A DNA stretch of 64,000 nt from Oxyruncus cristatus. Its lineage: Eukaryota > Chordata > Aves > Passeriformes > Cotingidae. A model generated the notes under the pieces. The model had not been told where the DNA came from, did not search any database, and saw only the letters and a program-made list of their open reading frames with translations. Made by a program: the position numbers and the translations under genes. Below, one piece after another: positions 39,201-49,235 of the stretch (within the stretch, counting starts at the first letter, position 1; the number at the start of each line of letters is the position of its first letter). The DNA lies in contig VXAY01004357.1 of the NCBI GenBank assembly GCA_013399855.1, forward strand, positions 244,815 through 308,814, given 5' to 3'.

Positions 39201-42200
39201 CAACCTGAATTATGCTATAACCTTACTAAAATTTGGAAGAGAAAGTATTGCTTATCAGAATTGAAGGAATTGGGAGTTATAATTAGAACAAGTTTGAATG
39301 GGAGTAGTTTCCTGGAACGTTCTTATGTTTGCTGCTCAAAATAGCTTTCCCTTCAGCTCAGGAGATCCTTTTTAAGGGAGGAGTTTCTGTGATGTTTTTC
39401 AGCATTCAGTTTTGCCTGAACTTTTTTCACACACCTGCTTACCACTGGGGTGAGCTTCAGGACAACAGTAAGATGTCTGAGTTAACTGAGTCTGATGGAC
39501 AAGGACCTGACTCGTTTTTTTATATGGGCTTACTCTACAGCAAACTGGCAACTTAAAAACCTTGCATTACTGTGCCATATGATGTAACACACTCTTTTCC
39601 CCCATACCCAATTTGAGGCATATGGCCTGAGAATACGAAGTCGACGGTGTAATAATGTTTCAATGATGTTAGTCATGTCACCATTTGATTGCAAATCCTA
39701 ATCTTGCTATGATAGACACTGTTGATTACTTCCTCACTTAAGGCCTTTTATAAACTGTTAGGCAATTGACTGCCCTGATGAAAAAGGAACACCTGGTAAA
39801 CTGGAAGCTGCTCAGCTCTGAGAAGCAGCAGAGCCTTCTGTGATATAAGCATTTAAAAAACAAGCAATACTAATCAGCAGTCTTGAGCATTGACAGAACC
39901 AGGTTTTCACTTTCACTGGAGGCAAGGGTGGGAGGAGAAGTCCTCTGCTTGTAGCCCCTCTCGTCCAAACAGACCCACAAGTTAACAGTCAGAACAAGCA
40001 GTCACTACCACAGAGTGATTTTCTTACATAAGGTGGGAACTGACTGCTCATCATATCTAGAGCAGCCAGTCTTGGCTTCGCATGAAAGACAATCAAAAAT
40101 ATTATTTTTTTATTACTATTCTGCCAAGGAGGACAGGTGAAAATTGTAATCATGCCACACACCCACAGAGACAGCTCTTGTGGGCAGTTAATGTGTATGC
40201 TGCTAACCCATTAAAAAGACTAAGGAGACTCTCCCATTAGTAAGGTCTTCTATTAGTAAATCTAATTGCCACACAATTCCTAGGGCACATACACTGCCAA
40301 AGCAAAGCTACAATGTGTTAGAACCACACTACGCAGCAGAAGAAATTCAAGCAAACTTCTCCATTATTTCTCTTCTTTTGTCCCCAACATCATATCTGCT
40401 TAGACTTTGTAATTACAGTAATTTAAGAAGAAAATCAGGTGCAATTATATTCACTAATGAGTAGCAGCAGAAGTTGTTTTGAGTAATCCAAAACGAGTAA
40501 CTGAATTAAAACAGAGTAATTTTTACTGGTGACCTATTAATATTTTGGATGCTGCATATTCTTATGGGATCGGCAGCCATAGACAGAACTTTGTACCCAG
40601 TGCCAAGTTCATTTTACATAGCATTGTGAGCTGTTTGGTGCCAACGAAAGACTTCACAAAGTGAAGAATTTTGCAAAGAAGAACTGAAAAGAGGTAGAAC
40701 AATCCCATGTCTCCTGGGATATGCTCTGTCATTCTACACCTCTACCACTTACGTTCTGCCATTGCTTGGGGTAGGCATACCTGAATTAGTTTTAATCTCA
40801 TTAGTTTTAATACCCTCCCACATGCTTTTTGGCCAAGGACATCCAAGATAGCTGGGGCAATGTTCAAAGTATATTTATTTATGCACCTCCCTGAGGCATG
40901 GAAATATGGCCATGCACATTTCTTCTGATCACTGATGTGTACACTCCCCTATCCAGTAGCCGAAGTCAGGCAGGGAAACACAGAAAGCTTTCTTTACTCA
41001 TATTTACTATCAATTACATCATATCTTTCTCATCCCTCTACTCAACAAGTTAAACCTCAGTTATCATAACCCAAAATCTTGCCAAAACATATATATTTCA
41101 TGAAATCCTGAATAATAGAATGGTTTGGGTTGGAAAGGATCTTTGAAGGTCACCTAGTTCAACCCCCCTGCAATGAGCCGAGACATCTTCAACTAGACCA
41201 TGTTGCTCAGAGCCCTGTTTAACCTGACCTTGTACACTTCCATAGATAGTAAATGATGTTCGTGGTGGCCTTAAACAAGCCCATATTGTCTTCCTGCACA
41301 AGACCTGCACAGACCACTACCCCCTTTTTTCACCCTTACTTACACCAGGGAGGTTGGCCACCTGCGTGGCCTCATCTCATCCCCTTCTGCAAGGCCACCC
41401 AGCCCAGCTCTAGCAGAGCTGCTGCTGTTCAGACCTTCACAGACTGGGCAGAACTTGCCTACATCTGCCTGTAAAAACACAACATAGATATGGTCCAGCT
41501 AATCTTTCGGAGAACAGCAAGGCCTCTACAAAAATAGAGATCTGAAATAGCCTTCTGGCCTGTTGAGATATGTAAACAACAAAACAGTTATAATCAAAAC
41601 ACTTATTTTCTCATACTTTTTGTTCCTGCACAGCAACAGAGGCAAATTCAAACCCAGTCAAGATAGACACTACAACTATATTGACAGAAAACTAAGAGTT
41701 TGAATGTTCCCAGCAATAAAAGCTTTCTTCATGTTTAACTTTTTATTTTTTTTTTTTTTTCTTTTTGGAGAAAGATTTCTTGGAGGATTCAGAAAGAAGA
41801 GATGATGTTTTTTGATGTACAACTCAATAGTATGGGAAATCCTGGCACGTATCTCAGTCATTACAGACGATCACATTTTATCTTAATTCTTCATGAGCCT
41901 TTCACACTTGTTTTGGCATTATCTGACTTGAACATGAGGAGCTAAGGGTACTAATCTAACAGCCAACAGGAGCAACAACTGTTGCATTCTCCTCCTTTCC
42001 CCCATGGAAATGTGCTGGTACAAAAGACAGGTAAAAACTGGGCTCAGAATACTGTTTGCCAAAGCCTAATGCATTCCTGTCAGACTTTTCTCTATTTGAT
42101 ATTTATCAAACTTGAACAAAGTAATCAATGTCTTCTGCACACAAAAAACGGAGGTGTGTGGTTATGAATTGAATTAATCTTGTTTTTGAAAGGCCCTTTT

Positions 42201-45200
42201 CTCTCCACACCTCCAGTTCTGGTGTAAAACAACAACAAAAAAAAAGACAACAACTTGTGTTGACAAGTTCTGCAAATGGCCCAATGTAACCAAGTGCAAA
42301 TGCTCAGTTCCTAGCAGTTCAGACCAATTCATTTTCTCTATTCTCACCAGTCCTGTAAAAACAGAGAGTACAAAACACTTTGTCATTTTGGCAGCTTGTG
42401 AGTATCGCATTTCTCAGAAAGCCAACAGGTCACTTCTCTAATATGCCTGTACTTTTGTTACGACCTGCCACGGCTGTCTCCTACCGAGATGCTGAAGTAC
42501 AGGTTAGCACTTCAGAAGTACAGGTTAGCACTTCAGAAGTACAGGTTAGCACTTCAGACCATCTGAAGATGTAGCTCTCTCTGAAGAAAACACAACAGTC
42601 CTTTGTACCGTGCTCTGAAGCTGCATCTTGACAGTTAAAAAACAGCACATGCTTCTTAGGTAGACTTAAAACCATCGTGGAAAACTGCACTGAGTCTGGT
42701 TTCTGTCCTTTTTCCTTCCTTATTATCAAAACCCTTTCTCAGCCTTTTTTTTTTTTTTTTTGTTCTGACTCAACAAGTAGAACAGCGGGCAACTCCCAGC
42801 CTTTTCTCTGAGTCCCACCCACATTTGCAGAACGGGAAAAAAGCGAAAAGAGAGTAGAGAAGAGAGAAATAATAAAATAAAATAAAATAAAAAGGTAGTC
42901 CAAATTCTGTAAATAGAGAGCCAGTATTTACTGAGCCTGTCCTTGTCTTTCATAGTGTCTGCAGCTACTTGCCAGAATAAAGAGGGTGATTCCCCCGCCA
43001 TCACCTTCACCGGGTTTTTAGGGACCAAACGGAGCAAGCTCCCTTCCCCCACCAGGCTGAGCCAGAGGGAAAGCAGAAGAAATGAGACTTTCAGCAGCCT
43101 TTTAACCACCATGCCAGCCTTTTCAGACACTCCCACTGCTCAGCAGGAATCCCCGCGCTCCAGAGGGGAGGAGTGGAGCTTGCAGCCAGCTGCTTCCCTG
43201 AGCATCGCCTGCAGCTGCTCGCATGGATATCCCCTCTGGGGCGAGGGCTGCCCGCAGAACCCCGGCCTCCGACCTGCACAGCTGCAGGAGGGTCAGAGCC
43301 CTGCCAACGCGGCACTCATAGCAACAGGGCAACGAGGAGCAGCCAGCTCACCATCCCCTCATTTCCTGCAGAAATACTTATCCCTGTCTTTTTGGTTAGG
43401 GTTCTCTGGCACGTGTGGGGAGGGCTGCCTGCACTCCCCACCAATCCAAATGCTGTCTGAGGGAGGGCAGAGGAGGTCTCCACGTTTGGCTTAAATATTT
43501 GCAGGACTTATGGTGATGAGAGACATTTTTCTAAACCTGACAAGGAAGTTTCAGTACAAATTTGGTTTCAGCAGCCTGCAGCTTCCAAGGAAGAAAGCTG
43601 AGTCAGAAGTACCATCGTCTTCCAACACTCAGCTCTATTCAATGAAGCAAAACCAATGCTAAGTCTCTAGCTCTGATACTTGCAATGAACATCGGTTCAA
43701 ATATAATGGAACAGCTAGTAATACAACATCATTGGAGAGCTTTTATCAAAGAACTGAGATTTTCAACAACAGGATTTCTTTGCGTGGTGATACTTTTAGC
43801 TCAAGACAGATTTACCAAAACCAAAAAGAGACTGCTCTGAAGACATTTATTTTAAAGTTGTGGTTCCACTTTACATGAATTAGAGCATCCTTAAATTTAG
43901 ACTTCAGGCAATCTCTGCCTTAATCTTTCTGACTCGGGAGAGGAGCAAGGACTCTGTTTCCAGGTTAGACAGATCCCAACCTGTTACATTTTCATGTACC
44001 CTAGTATAGAGAAACTTGTCTGCATCACACTTCAAGAGTACTACAGTGGAAATGTGAGGTATTTCACACAAAACAGAGGAAGCAGTACTCTGTAAGACAG
44101 CTGCTCTCCCCATTCAAAGGCAAACCACACTGAATGATCTCAGACAGGAATTTGAAGACTTCAGTGCACTAGAAAGGGCAGATGGGATTTAGTCAATAAA
44201 CCAAATAAACCAATTATCAGGACAGGATCTCAGTTTTATGATTCACCTAAAAATATTGCACACAGCTCAAAGACAATAACCTGGACCCAGTTTAACCTTT
44301 ATTTGAAAAGTGTGATACAAGCGACAAAATATGTACCTAGATCTCAAGTTTTATAAGTACTTAAGGATGTAAACATTACCCAAGCCCTGGCAAAGGGAGT
44401 TTCTCATCTGTAACTGCTCCTAAATTTGGAAAAATCAACTAATGTGCAGCAATAAATATGCAGGAAAAAACAAAGATGGTGATTGCCTTATGACTGTTTT
44501 AGCAGTTTGCATGTATTAAAACAAAGGGAGATTTTTACTCCTTCTGAAACTGGGAGGTGCACAGTGGAGTACCTCTACTGCTTTTGCCCAGTGTGCTTTT
44601 CTAATGTAATGTACAGACACTACAGTTATATGGTGTTTGTACTTTTTATGCTATTAGCATAGGAAGTGCTGAACTTGATAATTCCGAGCAACTACACTTA
44701 TTTAAACTGTTATAAGGTTAAATACTAAATCCCAATCCACTTTAAAACATATGCAGCTGCCAGGACATGGGGCCAAACCCCCTGGCAGTTACATAGTGCT
44801 TTGCCTGGACTGGGTGTCATACCAGTAAACCCTTTACAGGCACATTTGCAGTCAGCTCTGATCTCATCTAAGAAGCTGACCTTTAAAAACAAAGAAAAAG
44901 GAAAAAAAAAAAAGTCAACATACCCATGCTGAGGCCCACTACAGTGTTACTCACACAAAGATTTTCCTCAATTTTCTCTGGAAGAGGCCTTGGTTTTGAG
45001 TGAATAGAGTACTAGGTTTTGGTGAGCATGTTCCATATGTGCTGTTTATACACAGGACAGACAGACAGCATGCCACCAGGCTCTGATTTGTCACAGAAGT
45101 AAAGTCCTAACCACAAGACTGAAAAAAACTCCATCCAGTTTTACAGCCGTTTCAGAAGTTTGGCAAAGATTTTCGCTCATGACTCTAACAGAACAAGGAT

Positions 45201-45893
45201 GGAGAAAACAGGGGGCATGAGCCCTCCCTTCTTAACATCTCTGGCTCCTCGGCAGCTTTGGCGGAGTATTCCCTAGCCCAGACTGCCAGAGCAGGACACA
45301 CAGACAGTTGGCGGCAACAGGAGCAACAGGCAGCAGCAGGGAGAAGCTTCAAGGGTATGTGCACAGCTGGGGAGAGACTCAGGAGCTGTGTCCTCAGTTA
45401 AACCGCAACCAAATCTTAAATCTAAATCCTTCCAACAACGAAGGGCGATAAAAAGCTTCCCCCCTCTCAAAGCATCCTGCTGCCCATCTGCAAGGTTGGT
45501 AAGTTTTGTCAGACATCTAGACATGAAGTACTTTTAAAGCTATAGGGCTTATAATTATTTTACACAGCAAAGCAAAAGTAATTTAAGTTACAAAATACGA
45601 ACTGTACATAAAGTACAGCTACCTCTGCACTGTGCTACCTCTGCACTCAGCTACCTGTGCAGGGTGTGGAGAGGGGGGGTAATTTTCCTTGGTTTCCTTG
45701 TTTTTTGTTTAATCCAATTCCTTGTCAGAGAGAAAGCTCCTCCCAGGCTGTACCATGCACAAACGAAAGCAGTTTTCTCCAAGGAAAGCCAGTAACGCTT
45801 TAGCAATGCTTTCTGAGCACAAAACCAGGCACAGACACTGTATGAAAACACAGCCCACTGCACGATTTTCCCATGCTCACCTGATTTTCCCAT
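21215..45893 (-). CDS. GLIPR2: GLIPR2 (GAPR-1), five-exon CAP-domain protein
   Basis: Seen: five minus-strand exons (45881-45893, 33798-33906, 30330-30433, 22425-22502, 21215-21375) join in frame with GT-AG borders and give 465 nt, a 154-residue protein plus TAA. The product is close to human GLIPR2 along its length. It begins MGKSASK, an N-myristoylation-type start with no signal peptide, and carries the CAP (SCP/TAPS) domain, with [11 protein letters not shown] at about 64-74 and [16 protein letters not shown] at 103-118. The cavity residues known for GAPR-1 are all present: His54, Glu65, Glu86 and His103. Known of the family: GAPR-1 binds the cytosolic face of Golgi and lipid-raft membranes, dimerises, and interacts with Beclin-1 and caveolin-1. 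Introns 1 to 4 are about 12.0, 3.4, 7.8 and 1.0 kb. Nothing suggests a pseudogene: no frameshift, no stop, and every splice site is canonical. Identity is very secure; transcript ends are inferred. Confidence 0.97.
22425..22502 (-). CDS. GLIPR2: GLIPR2 coding exon 4
   Basis: 78 nt between the acceptor cttccag and the donor gtaagt. It codes residues 76-102 ([20 protein letters not shown] and the start of the SSGTG turn). Glu86 of the CAP cavity lies in the WYSEIK segment. Codon phase matches both neighbouring exons. Confidence 0.96.
22722..23245 (-). mobile_element. CR1 fragment in GLIPR2 intron 3
   Basis: Antisense relative to the plus strand, from aatcacagaatggtagacg to gctggctcatgttcag. 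It covers the RT C-terminus, with the frame broken by substitutions. It lies in the same orientation as GLIPR2 transcription. Confidence 0.9.
23995..24521 (-). mobile_element. Least-diverged CR1 copy, with open RT C-terminus
   Basis: Starts with the doubled 8-mer (tcatagaatcatagaatc) and runs about 525 bp. One minus-strand frame of 147 codons is uninterrupted ([20 protein letters not shown] at the start; [17 protein letters not shown] at the end), the C-terminal part of CR1 ORF2. The RT catalytic core and endonuclease are missing, so it cannot mobilise itself. The open frame suggests the youngest insertion in the window. Confidence 0.95.
27271..27292. repeat. (CA)11 microsatellite in an AT-rich patch
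   Basis: Eleven CA units, flanked by TATA/CATA-rich sequence over about 27245-27380. Likely polymorphic. Confidence 0.95.
27946..27973. repeat. TTTTA-type simple repeat
   Basis: Imperfect pentamer run (ttattttattttactttatt). Confidence 0.85.
30330..30433 (-). CDS. GLIPR2: GLIPR2 coding exon 3
   Basis: 104 nt between the acceptor ttgctag and the donor gtgagt. It codes residues 41-76, including His54 in VLKHSSE and Glu65 in [15 protein letters not shown], two of the four residues lining the CAP cavity. A longer open frame through this exon (30118-30513) is only read-through into both flanking introns. Confidence 0.96.
30434..33797 (-). other. GLIPR2 intron 2 (about 3.4 kb)
   Basis: No repeat family, exon or RNA gene recognised. 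Open frames here (for example 32357-32686 and 32572-32871) have no coding signature. Confidence 0.6.
33798..33906 (-). CDS. GLIPR2: GLIPR2 coding exon 2
   Basis: 109 nt between the acceptor gatttcag and the donor gtgagt. It codes residues 5-41 ([17 protein letters not shown], then [19 protein letters not shown]), the first helix and proline-rich turn of the CAP fold. It starts with two bases of a split codon and ends with CA, completed by G from exon 3. Confidence 0.95.
37510..37877 (+). mobile_element. CR1 3' fragment in GLIPR2 intron 1
   Basis: Sense CR1: tgttcagcctggagaaggct, gatagaacaaggggcaattt, the RT tail, then ggactagatgaccctcaaag and ttctatgg/ttctatga ends. Several small indels. Confidence 0.92.
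41112..41249 (-). mobile_element. Short CR1 3' fragment in GLIPR2 intron 1
   Basis: Antisense CR1 3' end: aatagaatggtttgggttgg, aaggtcacctagttcaaccc. Only the last 140 bp or so is retained. Confidence 0.88.
42494..42556. repeat. Three exact tandem copies of a 21-bp unit
   Basis: Units at 42494-42514, 42515-42535 and 42536-42556, each starting gaagtacagg and ending agcacttca. They are identical. Each unit, with the preceding T, has the inverted arms TGAAGT/ACTTCA, and the joints form ACTTCAGAAGT. The length is a multiple of three, so both strands stay open, but no gene is implied. Confidence 0.95.
42868..42892. repeat. AAAAT simple repeat
   Basis: Run of aaaat-type pentamers beside an A/G-rich stretch. 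Confidence 0.85.
43110..43500. other. GC-rich block inside GLIPR2 intron 1
   Basis: A locally GC-rich segment with several CpGs. On the plus strand (antisense to GLIPR2), a 183-codon frame opens at 42943 and runs through it to 43494, but its proline/serine-rich composition shows no known domain. The frame is probably open because of low A/T. It could be an intronic regulatory element or alternative promoter. Confidence 0.3.
45881..45893 (-). CDS. GLIPR2: GLIPR2 coding exon 1 (13 nt coding)
   Basis: Reads ATG GGA AAA TCA G followed by the donor gtgagc. It codes MGKS plus the first base of Ala5, and joins in phase to exon 2 (CT TCC AAA CAA). The Gly2 needed for N-myristoylation is encoded here. 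No upstream in-frame ATG gives a better match to the family's fixed N-terminus, so this start is well supported. An 11-bp piece of the exon is repeated 19 bp downstream, inside the intron. Confidence 0.93.
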
Positions 45894-46087
45894 GATCAAG
45901 AGGTGGGGGCTTTTTTAATTTCACCTGCTGCCTCCTCTCTTGACTGAGTTTCGCCGTTAAATGCCGGGACGAAGCGCTTGCAATTTCAGCTTAACTTCTT
46001 CAGTCTCCCGCAACCGCTGCCGGAGAAAACTCAGCAGCATGAACCCGCTACCGCCCCTCCTTCAGCGCTGCAATAAGCCTGCCCATG
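45894..46087 (-). promoter_or_regulatory. GLIPR2 5' UTR and proximal promoter region (inferred)
   Basis: A short, moderately GC-rich segment with several CpGs (for example around 45960-46075) lies directly upstream of the start codon, in contrast to the AT-rich surroundings. No other coding exon is visible. The transcription start is probably between the CArG/TATA-like element and the ATG, but its position cannot be read from sequence. Confidence 0.4.
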
Positions 46088-46097
46088 CCTTATAAGG
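46088..46097. promoter_or_regulatory. Perfect CArG box / TATA-like palindrome upstream of GLIPR2
   Basis: CCTTATAAGG is a perfect SRF-type CArG consensus (CC, six A/T, GG) and also holds a TTATAA core. It lies about 195 bp upstream of the GLIPR2 ATG, next to GC-rich DNA (45945-46085) that probably carries the 5' UTR. It could serve as a TATA element, an SRF site or both. Function is inferred from motif and position. Confidence 0.4.
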
Positions 46098-46116
46098 CAC
46101 AGGGGACACCGCTCTT

Positions 46117-46118
46117 TT

Positions 46119-46154
<36 letters not shown>

Positions 46155-46262
46155 TCCTTTTTAGGGTAAGCAGCTTTTAACACCCCCNNNNNNNNNNNTT
46201 TTTCTTTTTTTTTTTTTTTTTTTCGTAAAAAGATCCTGTTTAGGGTCAGCAGCTATTTATCC
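46117..46262. repeat. Imperfect direct duplication flanking a sequence gap
   Basis: A poly-T run plus a roughly 40-bp segment (…atcctttttagggtaagcag…) is followed by 11 N at 46187-46197, then a second poly-T run and a diverged copy of the same segment (…gatcctgtttagggtcagca…). It lies just upstream of the GLIPR2 promoter. Either a tandem duplication, or two alleles joined by the assembler. Confidence 0.75.
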
Positions 46263-49033
46263 TCCACAGTAACCAAGCAGCTCCAAAACACCATATGTTT
46301 TCACATACCAGTTTAGCTTAGTAATTGCGGCCGTCCTCTGATAAGAGTAGGCTGTGCAAGGAAATTCTGCTGACAAATAATTCCGCTGCCACAGTAGGCA
46401 TAGCCCACAAGGCTAATTCATACACATAAATGCTGCTGAAGTTTTATCCAGTTACTGTACGTTAAAACAGGAAAGTGATAAAGCACTTCAAAGTATAACT
46501 ACGTTTTTATGCCTAAAATGAATCACTTCCTGCATTGTTGCAACGTAATCTGTAGAAGGTATTAGCAAAATAAAATTCTGCAGGTTAAAGAGGAGCTGTG
46601 CTGAGGGTGTGTTTCTATAAAAGGAGTTGGATGTGCATATACCTCATTTTATCTGTGTAAGCACTGTGCCACTGTTATCTTCACATTACATCGAAATGCC
46701 TCAAGCTAATCTGGCAAATATTAACTACTTTAACTACAGAGAACAGGATACTTTGATTTAACTTCAGAAGTGCTGCATATCTCCAAACAATAATTCAGTT
46801 ACGTGTTTCCAACTTTCATCTTTTCATCATCATGAAAAATCATCTGAGGTTAATGCTTCCCAATTTTTTACAACACCTTTCAAACTTTCGAAGTTCTACT
46901 TGGTTTTGTGCCAAGTCTGCTGGCTCAGCAGGTTTTAATTATCCTTTATCCACCTCTGGAGGTGAGTTCCATGATGAAGATAAAAAACCACCTCAGAAAT
47001 AATTTTTAAACAGGTAGCAGCAGCAGATGGGGAAAGACAATATCCCTTCACCAACACACGCTTCTCCTGAGGTTGTTTCACTGGCAGGGCTGAAATAGAG
47101 GCTGACGGGGTGTCACTAACAGCTGACGGGATCACTAAGAACTAACTGGGCAACCCGTACAGAAGGAAACTGCAGGGCGTGAGAACACACTCGTCCTCAC
47201 AGCTGCCTGCCTTTTACCTTTGCTGGTAGCAAGGTAGGCAGCAGAGCAGGAGAAAGAGGTCAGAGAAGATGCAGAAGGAAATCCCTTCCCACTCCCTTTG
47301 CTGCAAGTGGCAGTAGGTGGCTGAGGAGCAGGGTGGAGAGCTGTAGCTTGTAATATCAGAGCCCTATCAAGGCAAAAGTTGCTGTTTTATTTGCCTGCAG
47401 GAGTGAACAAACTGTGGGCTAGTCTGTGAACCCTAGTCTGTAAAAATGCTCTGCTAAACTTGAAATACTGGGCTGTACTACTCCTAGGTCATACATCAGT
47501 GCTCAGCAATAGCCAGTGTCACCCTACTGTCATGACAAGGAGAAGAAGGGAATTTATATTTGCATAGTTGGGAGTTTCTGGTATTTGAAATGCTCATTTA
47601 TATTCTCTCAGTTGATTGTTATATTTTGTACTGTTTGTGTTTTAGGTCTTTATAATATTCAGCTGAATTATAAAGCAACATCCCTTTAGGACCTGGACTG
47701 CTATTAGGAAACAACATCAAGCATCTTCAAAAGTGACCACCTGCGTAACATTTCCACAACATCCTGTGTAATCATATCTTGGAAAAGAGGGTTTCTCTGA
47801 TTTGACAAAAATCCAGAGTTACCTACAGGGGAAAAAATGGTGCTTTTTCTGATCAGAAAACAAGGAAATCAGAATCACTGCTCAGGCGTGAAATGTAAAA
47901 GTATCGGTACAAAGTAAATGCAATGACTCATCAATGACATCAAAGGAAAGCAGTGTAAGCTGAGACATACAGAAGCAAAGAAGGAGGAGGGAGCTGGGCT
48001 TTTTTAGCATTTTAACATCACCTGCTGAAATTTCCACACTAAAGAATATTACTGATCTTATCAGATGGAAATTTAGAGGAAGTATGTACACTAATAATTA
48101 AGAATGCAAACAAGTCTTTGAAAATAATGAAAGCGATTAAATAAAAAAGCCACTGCTGGTGACGTTTGCAAACTGTAAATTATTAATATCCTTTTACCAG
48201 TTTCAGGGAGTATCAAACAAATCAACCTGAGTGGAAAAAACCAGGATTTTCCATTTACATTATGATGTATCAAAGCACCTCCAAATGCATGTTTGTTTAA
48301 TTACTGCATGATTCCTTTACACACAGAAATTACTAGGATGACATTGGTATTATCCAATGGTGGGCATTGGAAACTGTCTTGCAGAAACAGAAATGCCCTG
48401 CACAGTCAGATGAGTCCAGCATTCTGCATCCTATAGCAACACCTACTAAATGTTTCTGGAGAAGATGCAAAAAAAAGTACAGCATAGACTGACTAATTTG
48501 TAATTGTTTCATCTTCCTGCTAAAAGGAAAGTAGAACAAAAACTGCTGGCTAGAAAAAGTAACACTTACTAGTAAAGACTGGTGTAATAAATATTTTTTC
48601 TGGAAATAGGTTATATAAAGCATATGAGAAGGAAAAATGTAATTTGAAAGGAAGTGCTTGAATCATTACAATCAGGGAGTTAGTAATAATTCAGCTGCAG
48701 TAGAGCTATTTCATCTGCATCCTGAAAATCTGTGGCTAAAATTTTGGTGTCACACTGACTATGTGGCATTCGGATAACAAAACTTTCCTCCTTCTACTCT
48801 ATCTTCCCTTTTCTCCCAACAAATCAAATCCATTTTACCCACCCACATCAGCTGCTTCTCTTTACCTCGGTGTGACTGACCCTAATGCATGCTGTCTCAC
48901 AACCTCCTCTGGAGCCACCAGATGTAAATCCACATCCTTCCCCTGATTTGCTTTTCTGTCTCTTCTGGAAGCTTCCTGCACCTCAGTTTCTCTTGCCTGT
49001 ACCCCAGCCTGCCCTGTGAGACCTGCTGTTCGC

Positions 49034-49235
49034 AGAAAATAGCATAGCCAGGAGATATGCATAGCATAGCCAGGACCCATTGTGACCAGCCAGAAAATAG
49101 CATGGCCAGGACCCATTGTGACCAGCCAGAAAATAGCATGGCCAGGACCCATTGTGACCAGCCAGAAAATAGCATGGCCAGGACCCATTGTGACCAGCCA
49201 GAAAATAGCATGGCCAGGACCCATTGTGACTGGCC
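49034..49235. repeat. 36-bp minisatellite, about 5.5 copies
   Basis: Four near-identical 36-bp units begin at 49092, 49128, 49164 and 49200 (each agaaaatagcatggccagga… ending gaccagcc; the last ends gactggcc), preceded by more diverged copies from 49034. Because 36 is a multiple of three, open frames persist on both strands (12-residue repeats MARTHCDQPENS on plus and GHAIFWLVTMGP on minus). These do not look like real proteins. Confidence 0.95.

Larger units (their letters stand above)
33907..45880 (-). other. GLIPR2 intron 1 (about 12 kb)
   Basis: Holds two CR1 fragments (37510-37877 and 41112-41249), a 21-bp triplicated repeat at 42494-42556, short A/T-rich simple repeats (poly-T at about 41743-41760 and 42745-42761; AAAAT repeats at about 42868-42892), a GTCA run at 34186-34200, and a GC-rich block at about 43110-43500. 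I see no further exon that fits GLIPR2. Confidence 0.7.
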
